Virus record (IMG/VR): IMGVR_UViG_3300036045_000052
Coordinates: 1-28,551 of that record
DNA from: a virus
Strand: one strand, 5' to 3'
DNA: 28,551 bases
Within the stretch, counting starts at the first letter, position 1; each line of letters opens with the position of its first letter. Below the pieces are notes generated by a model, which saw only the letters and a list, made by a program, of their open reading frames with translations, was not told the origin of the DNA and ran no database searches. The position numbers were made by a program, and so were the translations under genes. This document shows, piece by piece, positions 1 through 7,061 of this stretch.

Positions 1-2
1 GC

Positions 3-1292
3 ATAGAATTAAACAAGTTGGCAACATCTACATTTGGTTTCAATCAAAAATCAGCTAAGGGTAAAAGCCCGAAAGAACTATTTGGCGCATCTGATTCAGA
101 TGCGTCTATGATTTTTTACGCAGACAGCGTAGGCACAACTGGAAATGCTACTAGAGTAACAATAATTAACGATCCTGACGACGATACTTTCACAATTAAC
201 GTTTCAAACAATGGCATACAAGTTGAATCTTGGGGTCAACTAACAAAAGACACCAAGAGTAAATTTTATGTAGAGTCATTTGTCAATTTGGTTTCAGAAT
301 GGATTCGGGTTGTTGATAATCCGGCTAATATCTTCCCGCCAAAAAATGGGACATACCTATTGGGAGATGAAAAAGTTGCTGGTGCTGTCCGAGGTTGCGA
401 TGGCATTCCTGATAGCGTAGAACATCAGGATAAATTAATAATTGGAAATCCATTAGACAGGTCAGGACTTTATTCAATAATTGATAAAAGTCTTTTTGAA
501 GTTGATCTAATCTTTGTGCCAGGAAGAAGTTCAAAAGAAGTAATAAAAGCTCTTACGCAGGTGTGCGATAAGCGTAGAGATTGTATTGCTTTGATTGATC
601 CTCCTATGGAGTTATCTGCTTCTGAGGCTTCTGAGTGGGCGAAAGATTATACATCTGAAACTGGTGCTTTGGCGTGGCCGTGGGTAAAGGTAAGGGACTC
701 TCATAATCGTATTAACGCCTGGGTTCCCCCTTCTGGTTCTGTAGCTGCTACCTTAGCTAATTTGGATTTGTGTTCCCCTCCTGGGACAATTGATGGCGGA
801 TACAACCGCCTAATTGTTCCAGGCGTATTAGATGTTTTTGGCAAGCCATTGCAAGAAGAGAAAGCAAGAATGAACAGAGAGGATTCGGTAATAAATCCTA
901 TTCTGCACTATCAAGGCTACGACAGCTTTGCAATTAATTTGCGTAATACCCTTTCTGGCGAGCGAATATCGGCTAAAAGATTGCTGATTTATGTAGAAAA
1001 AAAAGTAAGTGAAGCAATAGATATTCTACTTGCAGGCCATGAATTGACTAATAATGAACTGCTAGAAAAAATTAGTCAGATTTGTGACCATGTATTGGGA
1101 CAAATAAAAAGCAGTCGCTGCATATATAGTTACACTGTTGATACCGACTACGTTGCGTCGGATAAAAGCGATGTGTTCCGAATAAAAGCAAGAATAGGTA
1201 TAAGAAATAAAGAGGCTGATAAGTATATATCTAAAATTATGTATTTTGAAAAGCCCTTAAATACTACTTTCAAGTTCGAAAAAGGAGATTGA
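3..1292 (+). CDS. Contractile tail sheath protein, C-terminal part (5' end outside the window)
   Basis: This is the polymerising sheath subunit that surrounds the tail tube and contracts at infection. The frame is already open at the left edge; a TTG at 18 is the first possible start codon inside the window, but the bases before it also code, so the gene is treated as 5'-truncated. The visible ~429 residues show sheath hallmarks: a strand-like ALIDPP near nt 588, GALAWPWVKVRD near nt 670, VPPSGSVAA near nt 723, then a helix-rich segment and the C-terminal domain that in this family mediates tube and neighbour contacts. The tail-tube gene starts 3 nt after its stop, the usual gp18-gp19 order of T4-like phages. 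Two hairpins lie within the coding sequence (86-104 and 780-823). Family assignment is firm; the true N-terminus is unknown. Confidence 0.88.
   Translation: MELNKLATSTFGFNQKSAKGKSPKELFGASDSDASMIFYADSVGTTGNATRVTIINDPDDDTFTINVSNNGIQVESWGQLTKDTKSKFYVESFVNLVSEWIRVVDNPANIFPPKNGTYLLGDEKVAGAVRGCDGIPDSVEHQDKLIIGNPLDRSGLYSIIDKSLFEVDLIFVPGRSSKEVIKALTQVCDKRRDCIALIDPPMELSASEASEWAKDYTSETGALAWPWVKVRDSHNRINAWVPPSGSVAATLANLDLCSPPGTIDGGYNRLIVPGVLDVFGKPLQEEKARMNREDSVINPILHYQGYDSFAINLRNTLSGERISAKRLLIYVEKKVSEAIDILLAGHELTNNELLEKISQICDHVLGQIKSSRCIYSYTVDTDYVASDKSDVFRIKARIGIRNKEADKYISKIMYFEKPLNTTFKFEKGD
86..104. repeat. Palindrome inside the sheath gene
   Basis: Nine-base arms, 86-94 and 96-104, are perfectly complementary around a single central base. 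As RNA the innermost pairs would open to give a small loop. It lies inside coding sequence. Confidence 0.5.
780..823. repeat. Long imperfect hairpin inside the sheath gene
   Basis: Bases 780-791 pair with 812-823 (11 Watson-Crick pairs plus one G.U in the + strand RNA). Inside this, 795-799 (GGCGG) pairs with 806-810 (CCGCC) around a 6-nt loop. The helix is about 17 bp with a small internal loop and sits wholly in coding sequence. Confidence 0.6.
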
Positions 1293-1295
1293 TAA

Positions 1296-1937
1296 ATGGC
1301 TTGTGCAGCATTAACATTACCAGCGGCTGGCGCTCAGCCAACCGGCGTCAATATGGGTCTTGGCCCATTGGGAACAGGCTCGCTTATTTTCAAGCGCAAA
1401 TTCCGTTGGACAATGGAAATCACATATTGTGATAGCGGAGTGAGCGGTCCCAAGTGCGTTGCGAAGGAATTCGTAAAACTAGGCTCTCGTCCTCAGATTG
1501 ACATTGAAGAAACAGAAATTAACTACTTGCACGGAAAGATGTTCATTCCTGGCAAGGCCACATGGCAAACAATGACAGTAACGTACTATGACGTTGCTGG
1601 TAGCGCAGGTGGTGGTATTAACGTTCAGTCCATCTTCGGTTGGATTGCTTCGGTATACGACATTACTGACCCAACAAAGCTTTATATGGGTTCCAAGCTT
1701 TCCGACTACGAAGGTACGGCTCGTATTTATCTTTATGACGGTTGCGGTAATGCGGTCGAAGGCTGGTTGCTCAGACACGTTTGGCCACAGTCGGTAAACT
1801 TCGGTGAGTTGGATATGTCTAGCTCCGAAGAATGTACGGTAGAATTGACACTCCGTTATTCAGAAGTACAATACCAGAGCTACTGTCCATCAGGCTCTAT
1901 CGACAAGTGCCCATGTACACCTTGCGATTCGCTATAA
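1296..1937 (+). CDS. Major tail tube protein (T4 gp19-like)
   Basis: This subunit would stack into the inner tail tube beneath the sheath. The 213-residue protein has the family pattern: FKRKFRWTM (residues 32-40), a WQTMTVTYYD strand in the middle, a turn with DGCGN, then WPQSVNFGELDMSS and a terminal LRYSEVQY strand. A Shine-Dalgarno (AGGAG near 1282) precedes the ATG, and the gene follows the sheath by 3 nt. The codons look more G+C-rich than those of neighbouring minor genes, as expected of an abundantly made protein. The last 18 residues are an unusual cysteine-rich tail (C197, C205, C207, C210) beyond the normal tube fold, which could bind metal or form disulfides. A palindromic terminator follows directly. 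Tail tube is firm; 'major' is inferred from its place next to the sheath. Confidence 0.85.
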   Translation: MACAALTLPAAGAQPTGVNMGLGPLGTGSLIFKRKFRWTMEITYCDSGVSGPKCVAKEFVKLGSRPQIDIEETEINYLHGKMFIPGKATWQTMTVTYYDVAGSAGGGINVQSIFGWIASVYDITDPTKLYMGSKLSDYEGTARIYLYDGCGNAVEGWLLRHVWPQSVNFGELDMSSSEECTVELTLRYSEVQYQSYCPSGSIDKCPCTPCDSL

Positions 1938-1955
1938 TCGTATTTCAAAAATAGT

Positions 1956-1987
1956 AAAAAGGGGCATAATTAATTATGCCCCTTTTT
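1956..1987. terminator. Perfect 32-nt palindromic terminator
   Basis: Positions 1956-1971 and 1972-1987 are exact reverse complements. The arms start with A5-GGGG and end with CCCC-T5, so a G+C core is flanked by an A-run and a U-run and can act as an intrinsic terminator in either direction. It separates the tube gene from the second tube-family gene, suggesting that high tube transcription is attenuated here. Confidence 0.85.
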
Positions 1988-2012
1988 CTTTTATATAGGT
2001 GGAGAATCAACT

Positions 2013-2687
2013 ATGGATATGGGCTTTTATAACCATGATGAATGGAATGGTTATCCTAATACTTGCTTAAAAAAGAAGAACAGATGGCGATTTATTATCA
2101 CCGATGTTTCTGCTAGTGGCGTTGGCAGCTTGCCACCATCCAAAATGTCAAGACCATCTTTGAGCTTCAAAGAAATGCAAGCAGAACATCTTAATGAAAC
2201 AATTGCTTTTCCAAGCAAACCAGAATGGAAACCAATCACATTAACGCTTTATGATATTGTCAAAGAGACAGAGAACCCTGTGTTCACTTGGTTAAAAAGA
2301 CAATATAATCCTACTCCAACAGAATGCTCTTATTGGAAGCCTTGTTTACAAGACCCTTCGTTGAAGGTAGCTCAATGTTTCTTGGAAGAATACGATGGAT
2401 GTGGAAATATCATTGAAAAATGGGTATTTGAACATGCTTGGCCACAATCAGTAGAATTCTTTGAAGGAGATATGAACACTGGTGAAATAGCTGCGTGTGA
2501 TATTACTTTAAGATACGACCGTGCGTACATACAAATACCAGCATCCGCAAGCACACAGGATATGAATGGCATTTTGCCATCATATACATGTTCTGTCACG
2601 CCTGCGGTGTCAATTATAGACATATCTGGGATACAAATGCCGATGTCTTTTGGAGTACCAATACCCGATTTTATGATTATCAGGTAG
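2013..2687 (+). CDS. Tail tube-like protein, second paralogue
   Basis: This 224-residue protein aligns by eye with the tube protein at 1296: an RWRFIITDVS strand near residue 25, KPITLTLYDIV near residues 73-83, EEYDGCGNIIEKWVFEHAWPQSVEF in the second half, and a final ITLRYDRAYIQI strand. It carries an extra ~25 residues at the C-terminus and a longer loop before the DGCG turn. Such extra gp19-fold proteins could cap the tube or join it to the baseplate or neck (inference). The start is the ATG at 2013, with GGTGGAG about 8 nt upstream. The stop overlaps the end of the convergent gene on the minus strand by 8 nt, so there is no room for a terminator between them. Confidence 0.75.
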   Translation: MDMGFYNHDEWNGYPNTCLKKKNRWRFIITDVSASGVGSLPPSKMSRPSLSFKEMQAEHLNETIAFPSKPEWKPITLTLYDIVKETENPVFTWLKRQYNPTPTECSYWKPCLQDPSLKVAQCFLEEYDGCGNIIEKWVFEHAWPQSVEFFEGDMNTGEIAACDITLRYDRAYIQIPASASTQDMNGILPSYTCSVTPAVSIIDISGIQMPMSFGVPIPDFMIIR

Positions 2688-2925
2688 TGGCTTCATCTCC
2701 ATCTGGGTCAATGATCGCCTTACAAGCGGAGATTATATCTTCAAGCTCTTTAGTTTTACAACCTAGAACCCTACATGCGCCGCTTTTGTTAAGCCTAGCT
2801 TTCTTTGTGTAAACTAGATTCTCATTGCTCAGAAAAGCATCAACAAACTCACCATACCCAGCATCTATTAACTTTTGCAAAAGCTCCTGTTGTTCAAGTA
2901 TGTCTTGTGGGTTACTGCTTCTCAT
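2680..2925 (-). CDS. Small conserved phage protein, possible helix-turn-helix
   Basis: I do not recognise a named family. The 81-residue product is mostly helical: an N-terminal DILEQQELLQKLIDAGYGEF segment, then LNKSGACRVLGCKTKELEDII, which has the spacing of a helix-turn-helix, and an acidic tail. It lies immediately downstream of the gp55-like sigma gene on the same strand with a 15-nt gap, so the two are probably co-transcribed. T4 late transcription also needs a small co-activator (gp33); the neighbourhood makes a transcription accessory role conceivable, but there is no visible sequence similarity to gp33. Its 3' end overlaps the convergent tube-like gene by 8 nt. Confidence 0.65.
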   Translation of the reverse strand: MRSSNPQDILEQQELLQKLIDAGYGEFVDAFLSNENLVYTKKARLNKSGACRVLGCKTKELEDIISACKAIIDPDGDEATT

Positions 2926-2940
2926 ATTAATTCCATTAAA

Positions 2941-3510
2941 CTAATTATACCTAGCATACTTATCCTTGGCAACCCCCGTGGATTTAGCCTTGGATGGCTG
3001 TAAACTTTTGTCGGCATTTACACTCAAGTAATCACCGAACTTCTTTTTAAGTTCATTATAGTTCCTGGCTGATCTGTATAATTGTCTGTAGTGGTTTAGA
3101 ATACATGTAGTCATATAATTAAAAGCTTTGCCCTTTTTAGGATCAAACCTATCAAGTTTCTCAAAACATATCATAACAAATTCTTGCACCGCATCATCCA
3201 CATCAACAAAATGGAATTTGCGATATCTAATTATGTTTTCTGAAAGAGTAAAAAACGCAATAGCCAGTTGGCTTTGCGAATCAGTAAAATCTTTCATAAT
3301 TGCATTATACTCGTTAACCTTAGACGTTAACATAGCATTTCTCGGAACATTAGCATTTCTGTTCAGAGAAGCTTTTAGATCATCAATTATTAACTCGTAC
3401 TTGAGTTTATCTTGTTTAGATTGCTTATAACGTGCAATATTCGCCTCAAACACTTTATTATTCAAATATTCAATAGCCAAGTTGCTCCTTATTTGCGCAT
3501 AAAAAAACAT
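2941..3510 (-). CDS. Late sigma factor (T4 gp55-like)
   Basis: Predicted to bind host core RNA polymerase and direct it to late promoters. The 189-residue product contains a sigma region 2-like block in its second half: IIRYRKFHFVDVDDAVQEF, then CFEKLDRFDPKKGKAFNYMTTC and ILNHYRQLYRSARN. This matches the helix pattern of gp55, where the segment around FDP-K-AF-Y-T binds the clamp helices and the -10 element. The N-terminal third is a lysine- and asparagine-rich helical region. No region 4 is seen, in line with gp55-type minimal sigmas. The ATG at 3510 is chosen; the frame stays open a little further upstream (down to a TAA near 3550) without another good start codon, so a few extra residues cannot be excluded. 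It lies downstream of a glycosyltransferase and upstream of a small HTH-like gene. Confidence 0.75.
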   Translation of the reverse strand: MFFYAQIRSNLAIEYLNNKVFEANIARYKQSKQDKLKYELIIDDLKASLNRNANVPRNAMLTSKVNEYNAIMKDFTDSQSQLAIAFFTLSENIIRYRKFHFVDVDDAVQEFVMICFEKLDRFDPKKGKAFNYMTTCILNHYRQLYRSARNYNELKKKFGDYLSVNADKSLQPSKAKSTGVAKDKYARYN

Positions 3511-3561
3511 TGCCCCATTTATATCTTCAAGTTCAATTCTTTTCTTGCGCAGGAATAATTA

Positions 3562-4404
3562 TTAATTCTTCCAACTTGCTATTCTTTCAATCGCTTCTTT
3601 CTTAGCAGCCTCAAACCATTCTTTGGCTTGTTGAAAATAGTGAGGACTGTATAATTTTCCAGAAGTGTAACTTCTGATGTGGTCGATATTTTCGTCCATT
3701 TGGCGGGAAAAATTTTGTTCTGAGCCTATTAGATGTGGTTTAATTTTGTTGTATCTTAGAATATAGTTTCCCAATATCTCGGTGTCTGGCCAGTTTGGTC
3801 TAAGAGGGGATGGCTTGTAATCCTTGATGTTGTACATATTGCACAATCTTCTAAGACTCCAACCAAAACCTATTTTATCCATAGTTGGCATGTGATAAAG
3901 AGTGGCCGTGTGTGAAACCATGCCTTTCCAATCAGAATGTGCCCTTGGACTCATTTCATAACCAACAACTGGAGAAGTTTTACTTGACAAATCAAGCAAA
4001 TGTTCAAGAAAATCTCTTCTTCTCAAAAAACAATCTGCGTGAGTGGCAAAAATATACTCGCTTCTGCACAAAGCAAAAGCAACATCCATTGCCATAGCTG
4101 GAAAGTCTGATGGGTGTAAAACACCATTCAATCTTATGAAGTGTACTTCACAATCATCAGCTTGTAATTCTTTCATTCGTTCAGCTTGATCGCCACAACT
4201 ACCAGTGTCTAAAAGCAAAATATAAGGTCTTTCTGTTTGTAATCGTAAAAGTTCAATACAAATTTCCACAGTTTCTACTGTATCAAGACATGGAATGGCA
4301 GCAACTATCTTGTAATCCCAAGGTTTCTTTTTAGCACTTCCCTCCCAAGGAGACTGAGTTGTGTTAACTCCTGCTCCTCTAAGTGGTGCAATATCTTTTT
4401 TCAT
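3562..4404 (-). CDS. GT2-type glycosyltransferase
   Basis: Predicted to transfer a sugar from a nucleotide-sugar donor. The 280-residue protein has a GT-A fold signature: YKIVAAIPCLDTVETVEICI (first strand and helix, about residues 31-50), PYILLLDTGS for the second strand with the donor-binding Asp, and YIFATHADCFLRRRDFLEHLL, where HADC takes the place of the metal-binding DxD. The C-terminal half (SDWKGMVSHTATLYHM onward) is probably the acceptor side. There is no signal peptide or membrane segment. The start has GAGG 7 nt upstream and lies 11 nt from a divergent small gene on the + strand. Targets could be virion protein, DNA base or host glycan; the sequence does not say which. Confidence 0.72.
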   Translation of the reverse strand: MKKDIAPLRGAGVNTTQSPWEGSAKKKPWDYKIVAAIPCLDTVETVEICIELLRLQTERPYILLLDTGSCGDQAERMKELQADDCEVHFIRLNGVLHPSDFPAMAMDVAFALCRSEYIFATHADCFLRRRDFLEHLLDLSSKTSPVVGYEMSPRAHSDWKGMVSHTATLYHMPTMDKIGFGWSLRRLCNMYNIKDYKPSPLRPNWPDTEILGNYILRYNKIKPHLIGSEQNFSRQMDENIDHIRSYTSGKLYSPHYFQQAKEWFEAAKKEAIERIASWKN

Positions 4405-4415
4405 TTGTGACCCTC

Positions 4416-4628
4416 ATGAACCTCTATAAAATAATAGTTAATTTGATCGAAAACCCAAATACCCCCAGGTTTTACCGCATGGCAAGGGACTATTATAATA
4501 GTGTGGGCAAAACAAATGAAGCAAATGCTTTTAGATACTTATTGAAAATGAAATTTGGTGAAGATGATACCGTTAACGATACAGATGATAGTGAAGGAAC
4601 ACGAGGAGAATCTACAACAGACACTTGA
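4416..4628 (+). CDS. Small protein overlapping a TPR glycosyltransferase-like gene
   Basis: No family is recognised. The 70-residue product is helical in its first 45 residues (NLYKIIVNLIENPNTPRFYR, then ARDYYNSVGKTNEANAFRYL, a TPR-like helical hairpin) and ends in an acidic, Thr/Ser-rich tail. There is no clear Shine-Dalgarno before the ATG, which sits in the 11-nt gap to the divergent glycosyltransferase, so expression is uncertain. Its last 65 nt overlap the next gene in another frame. The TPR-like hairpin and the TPR domain of the next protein suggest they work together. Confidence 0.55.
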   Translation: MNLYKIIVNLIENPNTPRFYRMARDYYNSVGKTNEANAFRYLLKMKFGEDDTVNDTDDSEGTRGESTTDT

Positions 4629-5520
4629 TTCACTTGAAGAATTAGGCGGATCAATAATCATTGGACATGCTGGTGGTCAATTGCCAGCAACCAAGAATGC
4701 TGCCATTGTTAGAAAGCTATCACTGAAATCAGACATCTCTGTTACGAGAAATGAAATATCAAATAATTCCAATACAAATTGGCAGATGTATATCGAGCCT
4801 TGGGAGATTCTATTAAGCGGACACGAAGAAATTAAAAATGCTTTGGTTAATCCTCAGTCAAAATCTTTCTACATCAATATCATGCAAGGCGAAGACACAA
4901 TAACAAAACAGATTAGGATTTGGAATAAAAAAGAATGTCAATTTGTTAATCCTGTCTGTGAAAAAATTATAGATGATAATGCTGAGTACATTGATGCGAC
5001 AGTGTGGTCTGCAAAGACTGATATCAAATTCGACCTAATAGAGAAATGGAAAAAAACCAATCCACTTGCGTTAGAACCATACTACTATCAGTCTCTTTAT
5101 TGTTTAATGAATAAAAACTACAATGAATTTATTACTTTAGCGGATCATTACATGTTCCACGAAAAGAAAACTTCTATATCAAAAACAATGATGATGTATT
5201 ATCTTGGAATTGTAAATTGCTTTGTAAAAAGCAACCAGAACTCAGCTATTCATAACGCCCTGCTTTGTATCGCAGAACATCCACTCATGGCTGAGTTCTG
5301 GTGCTTACTAGGGGATGCTTACGCAAAAGTAAAAGAGTTTACTAAAGCAATTTCTTTTTACGAAAATGCAATTTTTCTTGGAAAAAATAGATTACAATCT
5401 GATAGATGGCCTGTTCAGATATCAAAATACGAGGAATATCCGCAAGAAATGATTAAAAAATGCAAAGAAATAATTTCTAACTCAAAAAATTTTGGACTTA
5501 AAAAGAATCCAAATCATTGA
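4564..5520 (+). CDS. Glycosyltransferase-like protein with C-terminal TPR repeats
   Basis: The 318-residue product begins with IPLTIQMIVKEHEENLQQTL, the opening of SUNS/TPR-type family 2 glycosyltransferases (normally 'MIVKNEE'), and continues with a GT-A-like region up to about residue 150. The usual donor-binding 'D-G-S-D' is replaced by GHAGG and no clear DxD is seen, so it may be catalytically degenerate or unusually diverged. The second half holds TPR-like helical pairs, clearest in AEFWCLLGDAYAKVKEFTKAISFYENAIFLG. ATG 4564 is preferred because translation then starts exactly at the conserved first strand; TTG 4555, GTG 4558 and ATG 4585 are alternatives. It overlaps the previous gene by 65 nt and the convergent next gene by 23 nt. 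Confidence 0.68.
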   Translation: MIPLTIQMIVKEHEENLQQTLDSLEELGGSIIIGHAGGQLPATKNAAIVRKLSLKSDISVTRNEISNNSNTNWQMYIEPWEILLSGHEEIKNALVNPQSKSFYINIMQGEDTITKQIRIWNKKECQFVNPVCEKIIDDNAEYIDATVWSAKTDIKFDLIEKWKKTNPLALEPYYYQSLYCLMNKNYNEFITLADHYMFHEKKTSISKTMMMYYLGIVNCFVKSNQNSAIHNALLCIAEHPLMAEFWCLLGDAYAKVKEFTKAISFYENAIFLGKNRLQSDRWPVQISKYEEYPQEMIKKCKEIISNSKNFGLKKNPNH

Positions 5521-6028
5521 TGATAACTGTTACTTTATCTTCATAGCGTGCGATGGCAAGCTGTTTTCTTCCTGGCGGAAGTTGTTTTAATTTCAACTCC
5601 AAATCTTTGGATGCACAATTGATTACATTAAAATGATTGTCGGCTAGATCAATTAGTTCATCTAACTCATTCACAACAACTGTCACTTGATCTTGGTATC
5701 TTGCGATAGCAATTTGCTTTCTTCCTTGTGGCAACTGTTTCAGTTTGGATAAAAGTTCATCAACAGAACAATCAATGACTCTAAATTTGTTTTCTAAACT
5801 TCCTTTTTTTATGAATTCATCTACTTTTGGAACATCAAACTGAGGGTAGTATTCTACAAGTTGCTTCCAAGCATATTTTAGTACGTTTCTATATATCGGC
5901 AAATTACATGGACAATTTGGATTTTGCTCATATTTCTGCACATCTTCAGTTAATTCGACTGGTAATGTTCTGCGGAAATTAGAGTCCCGCATTGCCGTCT
6001 TGATTTCGTACATCGTCAGTTTCTTCAT
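5498..6028 (-). CDS. Unknown protein with two tandem 44-residue repeats
   Basis: The 176-residue protein has an N-terminal domain (YEIKTAMRDSNFRRTLP, then a CPC-containing NPNCPCNLPIYRNVLKYA) and two C-terminal copies of a 44-residue unit at about residues 82-125 and 133-176. Each unit reads roughly V-I-(D/N)-C, then LKQLPxGRKQ(I/L)AIARY and VTV(V/I)(V/I)N-(E/D)-LD. The GRKQ-AIARY core looks like a small alpha/beta unit. No function is recognised. ATG 6028 is chosen for its AAAGGCAG upstream; an ATG 18 nt earlier and one at 5992 are alternatives. It overlaps the upstream zinc-ribbon gene by 50 nt and the convergent gene by 23 nt. Confidence 0.72.
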   Translation of the reverse strand: MKKLTMYEIKTAMRDSNFRRTLPVELTEDVQKYEQNPNCPCNLPIYRNVLKYAWKQLVEYYPQFDVPKVDEFIKKGSLENKFRVIDCSVDELLSKLKQLPQGRKQIAIARYQDQVTVVVNELDELIDLADNHFNVINCASKDLELKLKQLPPGRKQLAIARYEDKVTVIINDLDSF

Positions 6029-6284
6029 TTCGATCTGCCTTTGCATCTTTTGGCTTAGGATACTTTTTAGCTGTAATTAGCCTGCCACACTTGGGACACT
6101 TAAATTGTTTGGGAAGTTTATGAAAATCTTTTTGTACAGTCTTTTTTTGTTTTGGATCGTATTTAGGTATGCCAGTTTGTATAGACGATCTTTGGTAAAC
6201 CAAAAGATCGTCTACATCTGTACCATCCGTCCATCTGTTATAACCGCACATTTCGCAGTATAACCTAAAAATCATTTCATCCAT
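5979..6284 (-). CDS. Zinc-ribbon protein
   Basis: This 101-residue protein carries two CxxC knuckles: LYCEMCGYNRW (residues 9-19) and FKCPKCGRLI (about residues 62-71), separated by a ~45-residue linker. It probably folds as one zinc ribbon around a single zinc ion. The C-terminus is lysine-rich then acidic. Such small ribbons in phages often contact nucleic acid or RNA polymerase, but nothing here fixes the role. A 15-bp hairpin (6182-6214) lies inside the coding sequence. The stop of the gene lies within the start region of the repeat-containing gene downstream, and the DUF1360 gene ends 1 nt upstream of its start, so the set reads as one minus-strand transcript. Confidence 0.7.
   Translation of the reverse strand: MDEMIFRLYCEMCGYNRWTDGTDVDDLLVYQRSSIQTGIPKYDPKQKKTVQKDFHKLPKQFKCPKCGRLITAKKYPKPKDAKADRNEETDDVRNQDGNAGL
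6182..6214. repeat. Hairpin inside the zinc-ribbon gene
   Basis: The arm 6182-6196 is the reverse complement of 6199-6214 except for one bulged base, giving about 15 pairs with a very tight loop. The repeated core is TAGACGATC / GATCGTCTA. It lies wholly in coding sequence. Confidence 0.6.
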
Positions 6285-6285
6285 T

Positions 6286-6675
6286 TTAACCCTTATCTTC
6301 TGGCGGAAGATGTACTATAGTTTGAGCCTCAAAATAATTAAACAATATTGCCGCAGCGTTGGCTAAAAAGCTTCCTGCAAATCCTGAAGCCAGCACATGC
6401 CAAAATCCCGCCCCGCTCCAAACCATCCAACCAACCGCCAATCCCGCCCAGAATCCAGAGCATTGATAACATCCAGTCATATGACCAATTGGATCAAACA
6501 ATCTCTTTCGCAAAAAAGCCCAAGGAGTAACAAGATCACCCCACCCATCCTTCCACTTAAAAATCCAAGGAACATAAGGCTCCTTGAACCAATCACGGAT
6601 CGGCTGCATGATTGCAGAATCAACAATGATGTGTGTCAAACCAATGACACCAAAAATAAAAAGCAATATTTCCAT
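6286..6675 (-). CDS. DUF1360-family membrane protein
   Basis: The 129-residue protein starts with a hydrophobic helix (residues 2-18) and has two more candidate membrane segments in GFWAGLAVGWMVWSGAGFWHVLA and GFAGSFLANAAAILFNYF. The family mark is TGCYQCSGFWAGL, a C-x-x-C-S-GFW motif at the start of the second helix, as in DUF1360 proteins of bacteria and phages. Expected in the inner membrane; function is not known for the family. AAGG lies 10 nt before the ATG. The gap to the upstream gene is 3 nt and the gap to the downstream gene is 1 nt, so it is part of the same minus-strand operon. Confidence 0.75.
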   Translation of the reverse strand: MEILLFIFGVIGLTHIIVDSAIMQPIRDWFKEPYVPWIFKWKDGWGDLVTPWAFLRKRLFDPIGHMTGCYQCSGFWAGLAVGWMVWSGAGFWHVLASGFAGSFLANAAAILFNYFEAQTIVHLPPEDKG

Positions 6676-6678
6676 AGC

Positions 6679-7044
6679 TTAGAACCTTATGATTTCTACA
6701 GAAGATGGTTGAACTCTTCTTGGTACAAAAATTACAGCGTACTTATCTGGCAAACGTGCCAGTAGTAATTCATAGCTTGCTCTGGCCCTTTGAAGGTGTT
6801 TAGTTATTGATTGGGGCGGCATTTGCCCAACCTCTATATAAAACACAATCAAACCCTCAATGGGTCCGTTAGCTTCATTTAAGAGTACGAGATTATCTGA
6901 AGATTCGCAAGCCTTTTCTTCTAAATCAGGGGCTTCAGATTCTCCCGATTCATTTGGTGTTTTTTCTTCTGGCGATTCCTTCTTCAAGCCAGAAAGAAAT
7001 GACTTAAACAACTCGTTCATAAATGGATTATCTTGCTGTGTCAT
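6679..7044 (-). CDS. Hypothetical protein with acidic linker
   Basis: Not recognised. The 121-residue product has a short N-terminal helix (PFMNELFKSFLSGLKK), a Glu/Ser-rich disordered stretch of ~35 residues, and a compact C-terminal domain: GLIVFYIEVGQMPPQSITKHLQ, then YELLLARLPDKYAVIFVPRR and a final VEIIRF strand, which looks alpha/beta. ATG 7044 is chosen because GAAAGG lies at Shine-Dalgarno distance; an in-frame TTG 15 nt earlier is less likely. It is co-directional with and 17 nt downstream of the next gene. Confidence 0.65.
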   Translation of the reverse strand: MTQQDNPFMNELFKSFLSGLKKESPEEKTPNESGESEAPDLEEKACESSDNLVLLNEANGPIEGLIVFYIEVGQMPPQSITKHLQRARASYELLLARLPDKYAVIFVPRRVQPSSVEIIRF

Positions 7045-7061
7045 ATTTTTTCCTTTCAAAA

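Noticed and set aside
3516-3523. TATAAATG on the minus strand before the sigma gene
   Set aside because: Only 5 nt from the ATG, leaving no room for a transcript start and ribosome site.
4383-4415. Longer GTG-started form of the small gene at 4416
   Set aside because: It would read into the start of the divergent glycosyltransferase; the extra residues look non-coding.
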